NCBI GenBank assembly: GCA_030524055.1 | Contig: JAUNHH010000015.1 | Span: 1-60,829, forward strand | Source of the DNA: Actinomycetaceae bacterium | GTDB taxonomy: Bacteria; Actinomycetota; Actinomycetes; Actinomycetales; Actinomycetaceae | Reading direction: 5' to 3' | Length of the DNA stretch: 60,829 bases | In this document: piece by piece, positions 43,027 to 52,062 of the stretch | How the letters are laid out: the number at the start of each line of letters is the position of its first letter | Position numbering within the stretch: the first letter of the stretch is position 1 | The notes under the pieces: generated by a model | Databases searched by the model: none | Told to the model about the DNA's origin: nothing | Seen by the model: the letters and a program-made list of their open reading frames with translations, nothing else | Program-made: the position numbers and the translations under genes

Positions 43027-43722
43027 TTATAAATTCCCATCACTGGGGGAGGAGACCAGCGGCGCCACCAAGGCAGTAAGAGCCGCGAGCGCCTCATGAT
43101 CCTCGTCAGGCATCAGAAGAAGAAGTTCGTCTCCTCCTTCGACACTGTCCTGTGGCTGAAGGGAATGGGGCCGGCCATCGCGTAGAAGAGCAGAAAGCAC
43201 GACCCCCGCTGGTAGATCCAAGGATTCCACTGTTCGCCCCGCGATAGCGGTGTCAGTGGGAAGAGTCAGCGCGTACATCGAGATCTCGGAGGAGTTAAAG
43301 GCGAAAAGGCGGACAGGGATACCCACGCTGACTGCCTCTTCAACGAGGGCAGTCATAATTTTCGGCGTTGACACAAGCACATCGACACCCCACGAGCCGT
43401 CAAAAAGCCACTCATTGCGTGGATTATTGAGGCGCGCCACCACACGGGGGACGGCGAATTCGATTTTCGCCAGTAGGGAGATCACAAGATTCGACTTATC
43501 GTCACCGGTGGCAGCCACAAGAACATCAGCGCCCGGAACGCCCGCCTCAGCTAACGCGTCAGGAGAGCAAGCATCGGCTAACACCCATTCAGCGTCAGCG
43601 ACAGAGGCAACACGGAGCTGATCAGGGTGATTATCAATCAGGGTGACCTCGTGGCCGTGTTCTAATAATTCCAATGCGACGGTGCGACCTACTGACCCCG
43701 CTCCAGCAATGACAATCCGCAT
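43027..43722 (-). CDS. TrkA-family potassium uptake regulator (second of pair)
   Basis: A 231-residue cytosolic regulatory subunit with an N-terminal Rossmann RCK domain (MRIVIAGAGSVGRTVALELLEHGHEVTLID, acidic residue binding NAD ribose) and a C-terminal TrkA-C domain from about 140. It gates a Trk/Ktr-type K+ channel according to NAD(H) or nucleotide. It follows its sister gene by 2 bases. The pair corresponds to the CeoB/CeoC arrangement of mycobacteria. No TrkH-type membrane subunit is in the window, so its partner lies elsewhere. Confidence 0.92.
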   Translation of the reverse strand: MRIVIAGAGSVGRTVALELLEHGHEVTLIDNHPDQLRVASVADAEWVLADACSPDALAEAGVPGADVLVAATGDDKSNLVISLLAKIEFAVPRVVARLNNPRNEWLFDGSWGVDVLVSTPKIMTALVEEAVSVGIPVRLFAFNSSEISMYALTLPTDTAIAGRTVESLDLPAGVVLSALLRDGRPHSLQPQDSVEGGDELLLLMPDEDHEALAALTALVAPLVSSPSDGNL

Positions 43723-43724
43723 TC

Positions 43725-44390
43725 TTACATCTCCACCTTTGGTGCGCGCGTGAGCACATTACGTAGTCGTGTTTCGTCTTGACCAGCAATGGCGAAAATC
43801 AATTGGTCGTGTTCTTGGACAACGAGGTCGGAGCGCGCTGGAATAATGGCGCCAAGGCGCGACAAAAAGGCCACTCTCTCACCAGTGAGCTCTTCCACCA
43901 TAGGCAGAGGAATCCCATACCACGGGGCAACAGGGGTGGCTGTCACAAGGGAGACCATTCCTGTGGGGTGGCTCCACGTCACCGAGGCTGATGGGGGCAA
44001 CAGGCGCCGCAAAACTGATTCCATGGTCCGTTTCGCAGTAGCCACTGTAGGAATCCCCAACCGCTCATACACATGGGCACGTGTGGGGTCATAAATACGA
44101 GCCACCACCCGTTCCACACCAAATACTTCACGGGCCACGCGGGCGGCAATAATATTCGTATTGTCACCATTGGAAACGGCAGCAAAAGCGTAGGCATCTT
44201 TAGTGCCAGCTTGCCGCAGAGCATCACGATCCATCCCTAAACCAGTCACGCGCCGACCTGAAAAATCCTGGGGAAGACGGGTAAAAGCCTTGGGATCAGA
44301 GTCAATGACAGCAACGGAATGCCCATCAGCATCCAAAGAGGTAGCTAAAAGAGCGCCAACACGCCCACAACCCATAATGACGAAATGCAC
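43725..44390 (-). CDS. TrkA-family potassium uptake regulator (first of pair)
   Basis: A 221-residue RCK plus TrkA-C protein starting VHFVIMGCGRVGALLATSLDADGHSVAVIDSD, the usual family start, which fixes GTG 44390; longer frames add 15 residues without a ribosome site, and GGGAG sits very close to this start. The RCK core and KTKDAYAFAAV-type stretch (GTKDAYAFAAVSNGDNTNI) are intact. It is transcribed first and probably forms heteromers with the downstream copy. It diverges from the APC permease gene across about 70 bases. Confidence 0.88.
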   Translation of the reverse strand: MHFVIMGCGRVGALLATSLDADGHSVAVIDSDPKAFTRLPQDFSGRRVTGLGMDRDALRQAGTKDAYAFAAVSNGDNTNIIAARVAREVFGVERVVARIYDPTRAHVYERLGIPTVATAKRTMESVLRRLLPPSASVTWSHPTGMVSLVTATPVAPWYGIPLPMVEELTGERVAFLSRLGAIIPARSDLVVQEHDQLIFAIAGQDETRLRNVLTRAPKVEM

Positions 44391-44459
44391 GCTCCCAAAG
44401 TACTCGCCCACACCCTGGAACTCCATCCCCGACACATAAGAGGACTACGCTAAAGCCCC

Positions 44460-46409
44460 GTGCAGCAAATCCGCGCCCACTCTGTGATGGTGCCACCTGG
44501 CCAGGAGTCTTCTACTCAAGGCGCCACGTGGCACCGCTTGCGTAAGCGTGACGCCCTGCTGCTTTTCGCTCCAGGAGTTCTCGCCGCCTCCCTCATAATC
44601 CCAGACGAGATCCTCCTCACCTTTAGTTATGGTGGCACCCCCGCCCTCGTCCACACTGTGGCAACTGCCTGCGCTATTGCCCTTTTCATTGCCATCACAC
44701 TCCTGTCATGGCACCGCACCCTTCAGGCATACCCCGCTGCCCGTGGCGACTATGACATTGCTTCAGTCAATCTCGGAGCACATGGCAGTCTCCTCGTGGG
44801 ATGTGCCCGAATCCTTGAAGCGTTCCTCTATCCGGCCCTGTGCCTGTCAGCTGCCACCAGAGTGTTGACATCAACACTGCCCGCACTCGCCCCTTACCAC
44901 GGGCTCATTGCTGTCCTTACAGCCCTTGTCCTGGCGGCCCTGCGCCTACGACCGCCCATATTGTGGGCCCACCGGGCAGTCACACTCTGTGCCCTCCTCA
45001 CAGTGGCACTCCTTGTCACAGGTTTCGCAGTCGCTGGCCTCATCTCGCCCCCGCCCTCGTCGCCACTGTCACGCCCAGCAATGGACCCACTTCTCGGCAT
45101 GATCCTTATCGCCCACGCCAGCACCTATGGAGGTGCCCTCCTCGGAGGACTTGGCGCCGTGGCCACCGCCTGCCCAGATTTCCACCGGCCCCACTCACGC
45201 TCGGCGATGACTGCGACGAGTATTCTTGCCGGCCTATCCGTGGCTACTCTCACCGCGATTACCCTCCTCATCCCCGCACTATCGGCCTCCCACGTGTGGA
45301 GGGCCGGACCACTCCTGTCCCGCCTCACCACCACAGTGGCAGGCACAGGCACCGCGCTCGCGGCCCTTCTGATTCTTCCTCTCGTAGCCCTGATGATTCT
45401 TGCGGCGAATACCAGCCTGAATGGGTTCCCCACTCTCATTGACACTCTGTCACGCGACTCATTCCTGCCCCGCCACTTCCGCACCAGCAGCGTCCGGCGC
45501 GCCCACCAGACCACCAGTCTTGTCCTCATTTTTGCCGCCCTGGCAATCACCCTTGTCAGTGGAGCTACTACTACTCGGATCCTCCCGCACTACCTCACCT
45601 GCGTCCTCCTCATTGCGACACTGGTTGCCTACGCGATGATCCGCCACTGGAACCACCACCTGCGCCAACCCCAAAGCGGTAACGAAAGACGCCGCGTCCT
45701 GCGGTGGCGCGCAGCCAATGTTGTGGGCTTTATGGCAGCAGGAATTCTCCTCCTTATTGTGGCGATCACCCACTTTATGGATGGAGTGTGGATTAGCCTG
45801 GTAGTAATGGGGCTCCTTTTTGCTATTCAGCGTTTTATTCGCCGCCACTACGAACAGGCGGCACACTACCGTGACCGTGAAATCCACGGCCACGCGGGAT
45901 CAACTGCACCCACCCGAATCCGCGCCCTCATTATCGCCTCCACTATTGACGCCGCCACCAGGCACACAGTGACACTGGCAAAAGCAGGCGCACCCTCGTC
46001 AATGGAAATCCTCGCCGTCGCTGACCCTACTGATCATGGAGAAAAAATCCACGCCACCTGGGAACAAAGCGGCGCCACCATCCCACTCACCATCCTCGAC
46101 GCCCCCAACCGGGATGCCACCGCCGCTATCCTGGCCCACCTGCGCCACCTCAGGAACCGCACCCCCAATGAAATGCTCATGGTGTACCTCCCTGAAATCC
46201 TCACCCCCCAACCGTGGCTTGGATCTCTTCACAATCACGACACTCACCGCCTCGCCCGCAAAGCCCTGGACATCCCCGGAGTGCTCACTGTGACAGTCCC
46301 CTGGACACTCAGCGACACCGAAAACGACACGCCTCCACCAAACGACCCATTCCGACGCACCCCGCCCGGGGCCGCGCACACAATCCCCACCTCAAATCAA
46401 GGAGAATAA
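44460..46409 (+). CDS. APC-family amino acid permease-like protein with C-terminal soluble domain
   Basis: A 649-residue membrane protein. Residues about 30-480 hold roughly twelve hydrophobic helices of an amino acid permease; the start KRDALLLFAPGVLAASLIIPDEIL is like that of APC proteins beside TrkA genes (Rv2690c). The last 150 residues form a soluble alpha/beta domain (RIRALIIASTIDAATRHTVTLAKAG, MEILAVADPTDHGEK). Substrate unknown. The gene ends most codons in C and carries two exact 12-mers on the minus strand, at 44639-44650 and 45049-45060, encoding PALV and PPSS. The start GTG has only a weak ribosome site. Confidence 0.82.
   Translation: MQQIRAHSVMVPPGQESSTQGATWHRLRKRDALLLFAPGVLAASLIIPDEILLTFSYGGTPALVHTVATACAIALFIAITLLSWHRTLQAYPAARGDYDIASVNLGAHGSLLVGCARILEAFLYPALCLSAATRVLTSTLPALAPYHGLIAVLTALVLAALRLRPPILWAHRAVTLCALLTVALLVTGFAVAGLISPPPSSPLSRPAMDPLLGMILIAHASTYGGALLGGLGAVATACPDFHRPHSRSAMTATSILAGLSVATLTAITLLIPALSASHVWRAGPLLSRLTTTVAGTGTALAALLILPLVALMILAANTSLNGFPTLIDTLSRDSFLPRHFRTSSVRRAHQTTSLVLIFAALAITLVSGATTTRILPHYLTCVLLIATLVAYAMIRHWNHHLRQPQSGNERRRVLRWRAANVVGFMAAGILLLIVAITHFMDGVWISLVVMGLLFAIQRFIRRHYEQAAHYRDREIHGHAGSTAPTRIRALIIASTIDAATRHTVTLAKAGAPSSMEILAVADPTDHGEKIHATWEQSGATIPLTILDAPNRDATAAILAHLRHLRNRTPNEMLMVYLPEILTPQPWLGSLHNHDTHRLARKALDIPGVLTVTVPWTLSDTENDTPPPNDPFRRTPPGAAHTIPTSNQGE
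44639..44650 (-). repeat. Exact 12-mer ACGAGGGCGGGG (minus strand), in CDS
   Basis: Solo copy in the permease gene, between predicted membrane helices 1 and 2. Confidence 0.9.
45049..45060 (-). repeat. Exact 12-mer ACGAGGGCGGGG (minus strand), in CDS
   Basis: Second solo copy in the permease gene, 400 bases on, in the Pro/Ser loop SPPPSSPLS between helices. The reading frame relative to the word differs from the first copy. Confidence 0.9.
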
Positions 46410-46415
46410 CGGCCC

Positions 46416-47765
46416 ATGGCCACTCGACATCACAGACGCCGCCGCGGCCCCTCCTCAACACCGGCCACACCCGTGCCCACCGAACTCCTCACCCTGACAG
46501 TTGGCGAACCCGCCCACGGAGGCGCCTGCGTTGCCCGCGCCGACGACGGCAGAGTCATCTTCGTCCGCCACACCCTTCCCGGTGAAACAGTGCGCGTCCG
46601 CCTCACCCGAATGCGCAACACCCTCGCGTGGGGCGATGCCATCGAGATCCTCGACCCCAGCGAAGACCGTATTGACCCGATCTTCCCCCAAGCGGGCCCC
46701 GACGGTGTCGGAGGCGCAGAACTATCTCACGTCCGCCCGGCCGCTCAACGCCAATGGAAAGAAACAGTCCTAGCCGGCCAAATCCGCCGTATCGGCGGAG
46801 AAGACCTCGCCACCGCAGTAGATGCCATTGGTGGAATCCACGTCCAACCAGCCATCGGCGACGACACACCCGGCGACCCACTGACCCACCGCCGCACACG
46901 CATTGAACTCGCCATTGACGCCGACGGCCGCGCGGGAATGCACCGCCACCACCACCGCGACATCCTGCCCCTCGACCACATGCCCCTCGCACACGAGAGC
47001 ATTAACGCCCTCGGACTCTTCGGCGCCAACTCGCCATGGGCAAACCGATGGACAGCAGGGGAGCGCATCCGAGCCCTCGCTCCCACAGGAGATAACCCCG
47101 TCGTCCTTATCGGAAACACCGGCTACGGGCCAGATGGCACCCCCACCGACACCGCCCTGAAATGGAACGTTAATGTCAGAGGTGAGGTCCTCAACTACCA
47201 GGTCCGCGCCGACGGCTTCTGGCAAACCCACCTCCGCGGACCCGACACCCTTGCCCACGCCGTCCTTGGAGCCAGCGGAGCAACCGGAACCACCCTTGAT
47301 GGCAGCCTCGACGGCGCCAACGTCCTCGAACTCTATTCAGGAGCAGGCCTCTTCTCCGCCGTCCTTGGACACGCCGTCGGCAGCAACGGACAGGTCCTCA
47401 CCCTTGAAGGAGACGACGAGGCCGTCATTAACGCCCAAGCCAATACCTCCCACACTGGCGTTGTTGACACCTACGCAGGCGCTGTAGACCCCGAAGGCGT
47501 TCTCGACCTCGCAGGCGAACTCGGCCACACCCCCGACCTCCTCGTCATGGACCCCCCACGATCCGGAGCAGAAAAAGGCGTCATCGAGACCATCGGACAG
47601 ATCGGCCCCACACGCGTCGTCCTCATTTCCTGCGACCCCGCAGCAGGAGCACGCGACCTCGCCCGATTCACCAAAGCAGGCTACGACCTCGACTCCATTC
47701 ACGCCTGGGACCTCTTCCCGCACACTCACCACGTGGAATTCGTTGCGTCGCTGTTACGGAAATAG
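46416..47765 (+). CDS. TrmA/RlmD-family RNA uracil methyltransferase
   Basis: A 449-residue class I SAM-dependent methylase. A TRAM domain starts LTVGEPAHGGACVARADDGRVIFV; the SAM motif is VLELYSGAGLFSAVLG; the catalytic region is VMDPPRSGAEKG and LISCDPAAGARDLA with its nucleophilic Cys. The four iron-sulfur cysteines of RlmD/RlmC are missing (FPQAGPDGVGGAELSHV instead of a Cys-rich motif), as in other actinobacterial members. Target is a uridine (m5U) in rRNA or tRNA. It is 6 bases after the permease and shares its C-ending codon choice. Confidence 0.9.
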   Translation: MATRHHRRRRGPSSTPATPVPTELLTLTVGEPAHGGACVARADDGRVIFVRHTLPGETVRVRLTRMRNTLAWGDAIEILDPSEDRIDPIFPQAGPDGVGGAELSHVRPAAQRQWKETVLAGQIRRIGGEDLATAVDAIGGIHVQPAIGDDTPGDPLTHRRTRIELAIDADGRAGMHRHHHRDILPLDHMPLAHESINALGLFGANSPWANRWTAGERIRALAPTGDNPVVLIGNTGYGPDGTPTDTALKWNVNVRGEVLNYQVRADGFWQTHLRGPDTLAHAVLGASGATGTTLDGSLDGANVLELYSGAGLFSAVLGHAVGSNGQVLTLEGDDEAVINAQANTSHTGVVDTYAGAVDPEGVLDLAGELGHTPDLLVMDPPRSGAEKGVIETIGQIGPTRVVLISCDPAAGARDLARFTKAGYDLDSIHAWDLFPHTHHVEFVASLLRK

Positions 47766-47794
47766 GCCAGGCTCGCGAGTGTAGCGCTCGCGGA

Positions 47795-47846
47795 TCAGCG
47801 AATGCCGCGGTGATTTTCCCTTGGAATACCGCGGCATTTTCGCTGA
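47795..47846 (+). terminator. Hairpin terminator after the RNA methylase
   Basis: TCAGCGAATGCCGCGGT (47795-47811) pairs with ACCGCGGCATTTTCGCTGA (47828-47846), apart from a 2-base bulge, with a 16-base loop. It has no T tract and no copy of the 12-mer. Confidence 0.7.
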
Positions 47847-47892
47847 GATGAGCGGCGCTGATTTTAGGTTTGCACCCGCCTCATGACGAAGT

Positions 47893-47910
47893 TATCTTGA
47901 CGTCGAGATA
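47893..47910 (+). promoter_or_regulatory. Palindromic operator upstream of aconitase
   Basis: TATCTTGACGTCGAGATA is an 18-base palindrome broken at one symmetric pair, 56 bases before the aconitase start. It has the length of a dimeric repressor site and includes TTGACG, which could serve as a -35 box, so bound protein would block the promoter. Similar palindromes are, from memory, seen before TCA genes of other actinobacteria; I cannot name the regulator. Confidence 0.55.
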
Positions 47911-47929
47911 GTTTCGTCCGTGGGCGGCG

Positions 47930-47941
47930 CCCCGCCCTCGT
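47930..47941 (-). repeat. Exact 12-mer ACGAGGGCGGGG (minus strand), in aconitase leader
   Basis: Solo copy between the palindromic operator and the aconitase start, probably in the mRNA leader. No inverted partner within 300 bases, so not a terminator. Confidence 0.88.
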
Positions 47942-47965
47942 CAATGAATAGTGCTTGGAGACCAG

Positions 47966-50656
47966 ATGAGCGCCACTACTGATAGTTTCGGATCGAGGGC
48001 AACCCTCACTGTTGGTGAGAAAGACTATGTCATCTACCGACTTGATGCGGTGCCAGGAACAGAAAAACTGCCCTATTCATTAAAGGTATTGGCCGAGAAT
48101 CTCTTGCGCACCGAAGATGGTGCGAATGTCACCGCCGACCAAATTCGTGCTCTTGCTCAATGGGATCCCACCGCCGAACCTGATACGGAAATCCAATTCA
48201 CCCCGGCCCGCGTGGTCATGCAGGACTTTACTGGCGTGCCCTGCATTGTTGATCTAGCGACAATGCGTGAAGCTGTCGCAGATTTAGGGGGCGACCCGTC
48301 ACGTATTAATCCTTTAGCTCCCGCCGAAATGGTCATCGACCACTCAGTGCAGATTGACGTTTTCGGAACGGCAGATGCTTTTGAACGCAATGTCGAACGC
48401 GAATATGAACGCAATGGAGAACGCTATCAATTCCTGCGTTGGGGCCAGGGCGCTTTTGATAATTTCCGCGTTGTTCCTCCGGGGACGGGCATTGTCCACC
48501 AGGTCAATATTGAGCATCTCGCGCGCACTATTTTTACTCACACTCATGAAGACGGAACTGTCACTGCCTACCCCGACACCTGTGTGGGTACCGATTCACA
48601 CACCACAATGGTTAATGGCCTGGGCGTTTTAGGTTGGGGCGTTGGCGGTATTGAAGCCGAAGCTGCCATGTTGGGCCAGCCCGTGTCCATGCTGATCCCT
48701 AAAGTGGTTGGTTTTAAGCTGACCGGTTCGATTCCCGCAGGCGTGACCGCCACCGACGTTGTCTTAACGATTACCCAAATGCTGCGCGCCCATGGAGTGG
48801 TGGGCAAATTCGTCGAATTCTACGGTGCGTCTGTTGGTGCAGTGCCCCTGGCTAATCGCGCCACTATTGGCAATATGAGCCCCGAATTTGGCTCCACCGC
48901 CGCGATTTTCCCCATTGACGACGTGACGCTGGACTATTTGCGTTTGACTGGGCGTAGCGAAGAATCTATTGCTGTGGTTGAGGCCTATGCAAAAGAGCAG
49001 GGTCTGTGGCATGATCCGGCACGCGAAGTGGCCTATTCGGAGTATTTGGAACTCGATTTATCCACTGTGGTGCCTTCTATTGCTGGGCCAAAACGTCCTC
49101 AAGACCGCATTGAATTATCTGCGGCAAAAACGGCTTTTGGTGAGGTGATTGGCAGCTACGCGCCAGAGGGCGTGCGTGAGGATGTGCCTTTGACATTGGC
49201 TAATGGCACCCAGACCCGAATTAATCACGGGGATGTGGCCATTGCGTCGATTACATCGTGTACGAATACCTCGAATCCTTCTGTCATGCTGGCCGCCGGA
49301 TTGCTGGCAAAGAAAGCCGTTGAGCGGGGACTGACCTCCAAGCCGTGGGTAAAAACCTCAATGGCTCCCGGCTCTAAAGTCGTGTCCGACTATTACGATA
49401 AAGCCGGATTGTGGGAGCCATTAGACGCCCTCGGATTTAACCTTGTGGGCTATGGCTGCGCCACCTGTATTGGTAACTCAGGCCCGCTGCCCGCAGAAGT
49501 TTCCGAAGCGGTGAATGACCACGATCTTGCTGTGGTATCCGTTCTTTCGGGCAATAGGAACTTTGAGGGCCGTATTAATCCCGATGTGAAAATGAATTAC
49601 TTGGCCTCGCCGCCACTAGTTGTTGCCTATGCGCTGGCTGGGACAATGGACTTTGATTTTGATACCCAGCCGCTGGGACAGGATCCAAATGGCGCAGATG
49701 TGTATCTCAAAGACATTTGGCCCACCCCCGAAGAAGTCCAATCCACTATTGATTCCGCTATTGACCGGGACATGTTTGCCCAGTCCTATTCGGATGTCTT
49801 TGCTGGAGATGAGCGCTGGCAAAATCTGGACACTCCCGAAGGCGATCTTTTCGCATGGGACGCTGATTCTACCTATGTCCGCAAACCCCCCTATTTCGAG
49901 GGAATGGCCGCAACCCCTGAGCCTGTCACTGATATTCGCGGGGCACGGGTTCTGCTGAAGCTGGGCGATTCGGTGACGACGGATCACATTTCCCCGGCTG
50001 GGTCTTTTAAGCCGGAAACACCTGCGGGCCAGTATTTGCTTTCCCACGGGGTTGAGCGTCGCGATTTCAATTCCTATGGGTCTCGGCGCGGTAATCATGA
50101 AGTCATGATTCGTGGGACTTTCGCGAATATCCGTATTCGCAATGAGATTGTTCCCGGCGTTGAAGGTGGCTTTACCCGCGACTTTACGAAAGATGACGCG
50201 CCAGTGGTTGCTGTTTATGACGCGGCCCAGTCCTATCTTGCTGCTGAAACTCCTCTGGTGGTTTTGGGCGGTAAAGAATACGGTTCCGGGTCGTCGCGTG
50301 ACTGGGCAGCTAAAGGCACCTCATTGCTGGGTGTGCGTGCGGTAATTACCGAGTCTTTTGAGCGTATCCACCGCTCGAATCTCATTGGTATGGGTGTACT
50401 GCCTTTGCAATTCCCCGAAGGAGAAGATCGCAATTCCCTTGGGCTCACCGGTGAAGAGATTTTCGATATTACCGGGGTAGAAGAACTCAATAGTGGGGTG
50501 ACTCCAAAGACCGTTCATGTGGTGGCTCGCCGCGACGGAGCCGAACCCATTGAGTTTGATGCGGTTGTCCGTATTGATACTCCTGGAGAGGCGGATTACT
50601 ACCGTAATGGCGGTATTCTCCAGTACGTCTTGCGTCAGTTAGCTTCTCAACACTGA
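47966..50656 (+). CDS. acnA: Aconitate hydratase
   Basis: An 896-residue [4Fe-4S] enzyme converting citrate to isocitrate. The cluster cysteines are in [20 protein letters not shown] and [22 protein letters not shown]. Substrate contacts include [23 protein letters not shown] and the swivel domain [19 protein letters not shown] with [20 protein letters not shown] and [18 protein letters not shown] 47966 has GGAG 6 bases upstream; a GTG five codons earlier is less likely. Full length. It interrupts a gene order otherwise like the mycobacterial Rv2680-Rv2699 block. In iron shortage such proteins can bind RNA. Confidence 0.97.
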   Translation: MSATTDSFGSRATLTVGEKDYVIYRLDAVPGTEKLPYSLKVLAENLLRTEDGANVTADQIRALAQWDPTAEPDTEIQFTPARVVMQDFTGVPCIVDLATMREAVADLGGDPSRINPLAPAEMVIDHSVQIDVFGTADAFERNVEREYERNGERYQFLRWGQGAFDNFRVVPPGTGIVHQVNIEHLARTIFTHTHEDGTVTAYPDTCVGTDSHTTMVNGLGVLGWGVGGIEAEAAMLGQPVSMLIPKVVGFKLTGSIPAGVTATDVVLTITQMLRAHGVVGKFVEFYGASVGAVPLANRATIGNMSPEFGSTAAIFPIDDVTLDYLRLTGRSEESIAVVEAYAKEQGLWHDPAREVAYSEYLELDLSTVVPSIAGPKRPQDRIELSAAKTAFGEVIGSYAPEGVREDVPLTLANGTQTRINHGDVAIASITSCTNTSNPSVMLAAGLLAKKAVERGLTSKPWVKTSMAPGSKVVSDYYDKAGLWEPLDALGFNLVGYGCATCIGNSGPLPAEVSEAVNDHDLAVVSVLSGNRNFEGRINPDVKMNYLASPPLVVAYALAGTMDFDFDTQPLGQDPNGADVYLKDIWPTPEEVQSTIDSAIDRDMFAQSYSDVFAGDERWQNLDTPEGDLFAWDADSTYVRKPPYFEGMAATPEPVTDIRGARVLLKLGDSVTTDHISPAGSFKPETPAGQYLLSHGVERRDFNSYGSRRGNHEVMIRGTFANIRIRNEIVPGVEGGFTRDFTKDDAPVVAVYDAAQSYLAAETPLVVLGGKEYGSGSSRDWAAKGTSLLGVRAVITESFERIHRSNLIGMGVLPLQFPEGEDRNSLGLTGEEIFDITGVEELNSGVTPKTVHVVARRDGAEPIEFDAVVRIDTPGEADYYRNGGILQYVLRQLASQH

Positions 50657-50668
50657 TCTTTGACATTG

Positions 50669-50712
50669 GCGAGGGCGGGGATGCGCTTTTTATGAGTGCG
50701 CCCCGCCCTTGT
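50669..50712. terminator. Hairpin of two imperfect 12-mers after aconitase
   Basis: GCGAGGGCGGGG (50669-50680) and CCCCGCCCTTGT (50701-50712) each differ from the word by one base and pair around a T-rich loop; a second TGCGC/GTGCG step tightens the stem. Two changed bases in opposite arms leave a G-T pair, so the hairpin is kept while the word drifts. Confidence 0.65.
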
Positions 50713-50810
50713 TCTATCTCTTTCTATTACTCCTGCAGATAAGGTTTTACGCGCGCCATAATCGGCTAGTGGAGTCCCAATCTTGTGGTGCGCTGAGCTA
50801 TTTGAAGAGG

Positions 50811-50992
50811 ACAAACCGCGCTCACGACGACAATTGCTGGTTGAAATTGCGTTGTGGTGGCGGTTTGTATTGAGGGACGAGGGCGGAGCCACTATTTGTG
50901 CAGGTCAGAATTTTCGCGGTGCCGTCTATAACTGACAATCCGCTGTCATGACGGCAAGTGCCCTTTGCCACCCCGTCCAGGCGGTGGTTTGT
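50811..50992 (+). repeat. Composite 182-bp repeat, copy 3 (decayed second unit)
   Basis: Unit 1 at 50811-50868 (ACAAACCGC...GCGGTTTGT) is close to copy 2; the 66-bp spacer carries ACGAGGGCGGAG (50877-50888, one mismatch) and CTATTTGTGCAGGTC as in copy 2; unit 2 (50935-50992, ACAATCCGC...GGTGGTTTGT) is decayed, but keeps the exact 58-bp length. Equal lengths in all three copies imply a single ancestral element. Confidence 0.8.
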
Positions 50993-51408
50993 CCTCCTGG
51001 CCCGATGGCGATAGACACCTGAAGGTGCTCTGCCTAATCCAGTCCCTTGAAGAAGGTATTCCTCAAGCCCGGGGCAAGGAAGACATGAATGAAATGAAGA
51101 CCGGCCCTGGACCTAATAAAATAGGTGGAACCGGTCGTAGTGATCATAAGTCAACTAGTCATCACTCTGTGTGACAATTCGCCAGCCTACCTTTGAGCGT
51201 GAGACTGTGGAGAAGGGGCGGCCGAGGGTGTGTCTAAGGATGTAGGCGCTTTGTCGTGGCATTGGATTCCACGCGGACTGGAGTGACACTCGGTGTGAGT
51301 TGACTGAGACATCACCACGTGAACTCTGACCCAGTAGCACAACCTGACCTATAACCCTGTGTAGAGCGGGGATAATAATGCCGATACTCGGGTGAAAGGA
51401 ATCAGCAT
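50993..51408. other. Non-coding gap before the DUF2625 gene
   Basis: About 415 bases without a convincing gene. Weak open frames on both strands lack ribosome sites and recognisable motifs. The stretch 51290-51400 may hold the promoter of the next gene; GAAAGGAATC at 51391-51400 is its ribosome site. Decayed coding sequence is possible, but I could not identify a family. Confidence 0.5.
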
Positions 51409-52056
51409 ATGTCAATCTGGGATGAACTCGTTGAGGAAGTTTCCCGCAGTACAAATAACGCTCGGATTCTGCCTTTGTCCCACAACCGGGGGCCGGAATT
51501 AGCGGCGAGCATTCACGTCAGTGAAAAATCCACCCTTGGGTCAATGATCATGAATTGTGGCGGCATTCTTGTTGACCATGGATGGTTGCGTCTGCTGGCA
51601 GGTGGAACCGATCTTTTACCCGATGTGATTGCCGCCAGTGGGGGAGGAACGCCCACATCCCACATTATTGTTGGCCACGATATTTTAGGTGGACTTTTCG
51701 CTATTGATGGTGGCGGATTGGGTATTAATTCTGGAGAGGTCTGTTATTTTGCTCCTGATTCGCTGGAGTGGGAAGGGCTGAATATTGGCCACACATCTTT
51801 TATCTATTGGGCTCTTTCCGGGCCGAATTATCATAAATTCTATTCCTCATGGCGGTGGGAAGGATGGGAAAAAGAAATCCAGGAGTTTCCTTTAGATCGT
51901 GGTATTTTTGTCTTTCCCTTCCTCTGTAGCGTTGGCGGTACACCTGATTGGGAGACTCTCACCCGAAAGGATGTTCCTATCAGCGAATTGCACGCGCTTT
52001 ATGGGGGTGGTATCCACCAATTGGCTGAACAAATGGACAACGGTGTGGCGGAATAA
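51409..52056 (+). CDS. DUF2625 family protein
   Basis: A 215-residue cytosolic protein with a characteristic centre: MNCGGILVDHGWLRLLAGGTDLLPD, then IIVGHDILGGLFAIDGGGLG and EVCYFAPDSLEWEGLNIGHTSFIYWALSG. This matches the DUF2625 family, whose members have an SMI1/SUKH-like look in that they describe how something is bound or blocked; the function is not known. It is alone, flanked by the long gap and a 12-mer hairpin. The AAAGGAA ribosome site supports ATG 51409. It could be an acquired immunity-type gene, but no toxin lies nearby. Confidence 0.75.
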   Translation: MSIWDELVEEVSRSTNNARILPLSHNRGPELAASIHVSEKSTLGSMIMNCGGILVDHGWLRLLAGGTDLLPDVIAASGGGTPTSHIIVGHDILGGLFAIDGGGLGINSGEVCYFAPDSLEWEGLNIGHTSFIYWALSGPNYHKFYSSWRWEGWEKEIQEFPLDRGIFVFPFLCSVGGTPDWETLTRKDVPISELHALYGGGIHQLAEQMDNGVAE

Positions 52057-52062
52057 AAAAAT

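Noticed and set aside
44840-45442. 200-codon open frame on the plus strand
   Set aside because: Overlaps the APC permease in another frame; Pro/His/Arg-rich shadow of C-rich codons.
51155-51454. Possible remnant of a coding gene in the gap before the DUF2625 gene
   Set aside because: No family match that I can recognise and its frame overlaps the start of the real gene.
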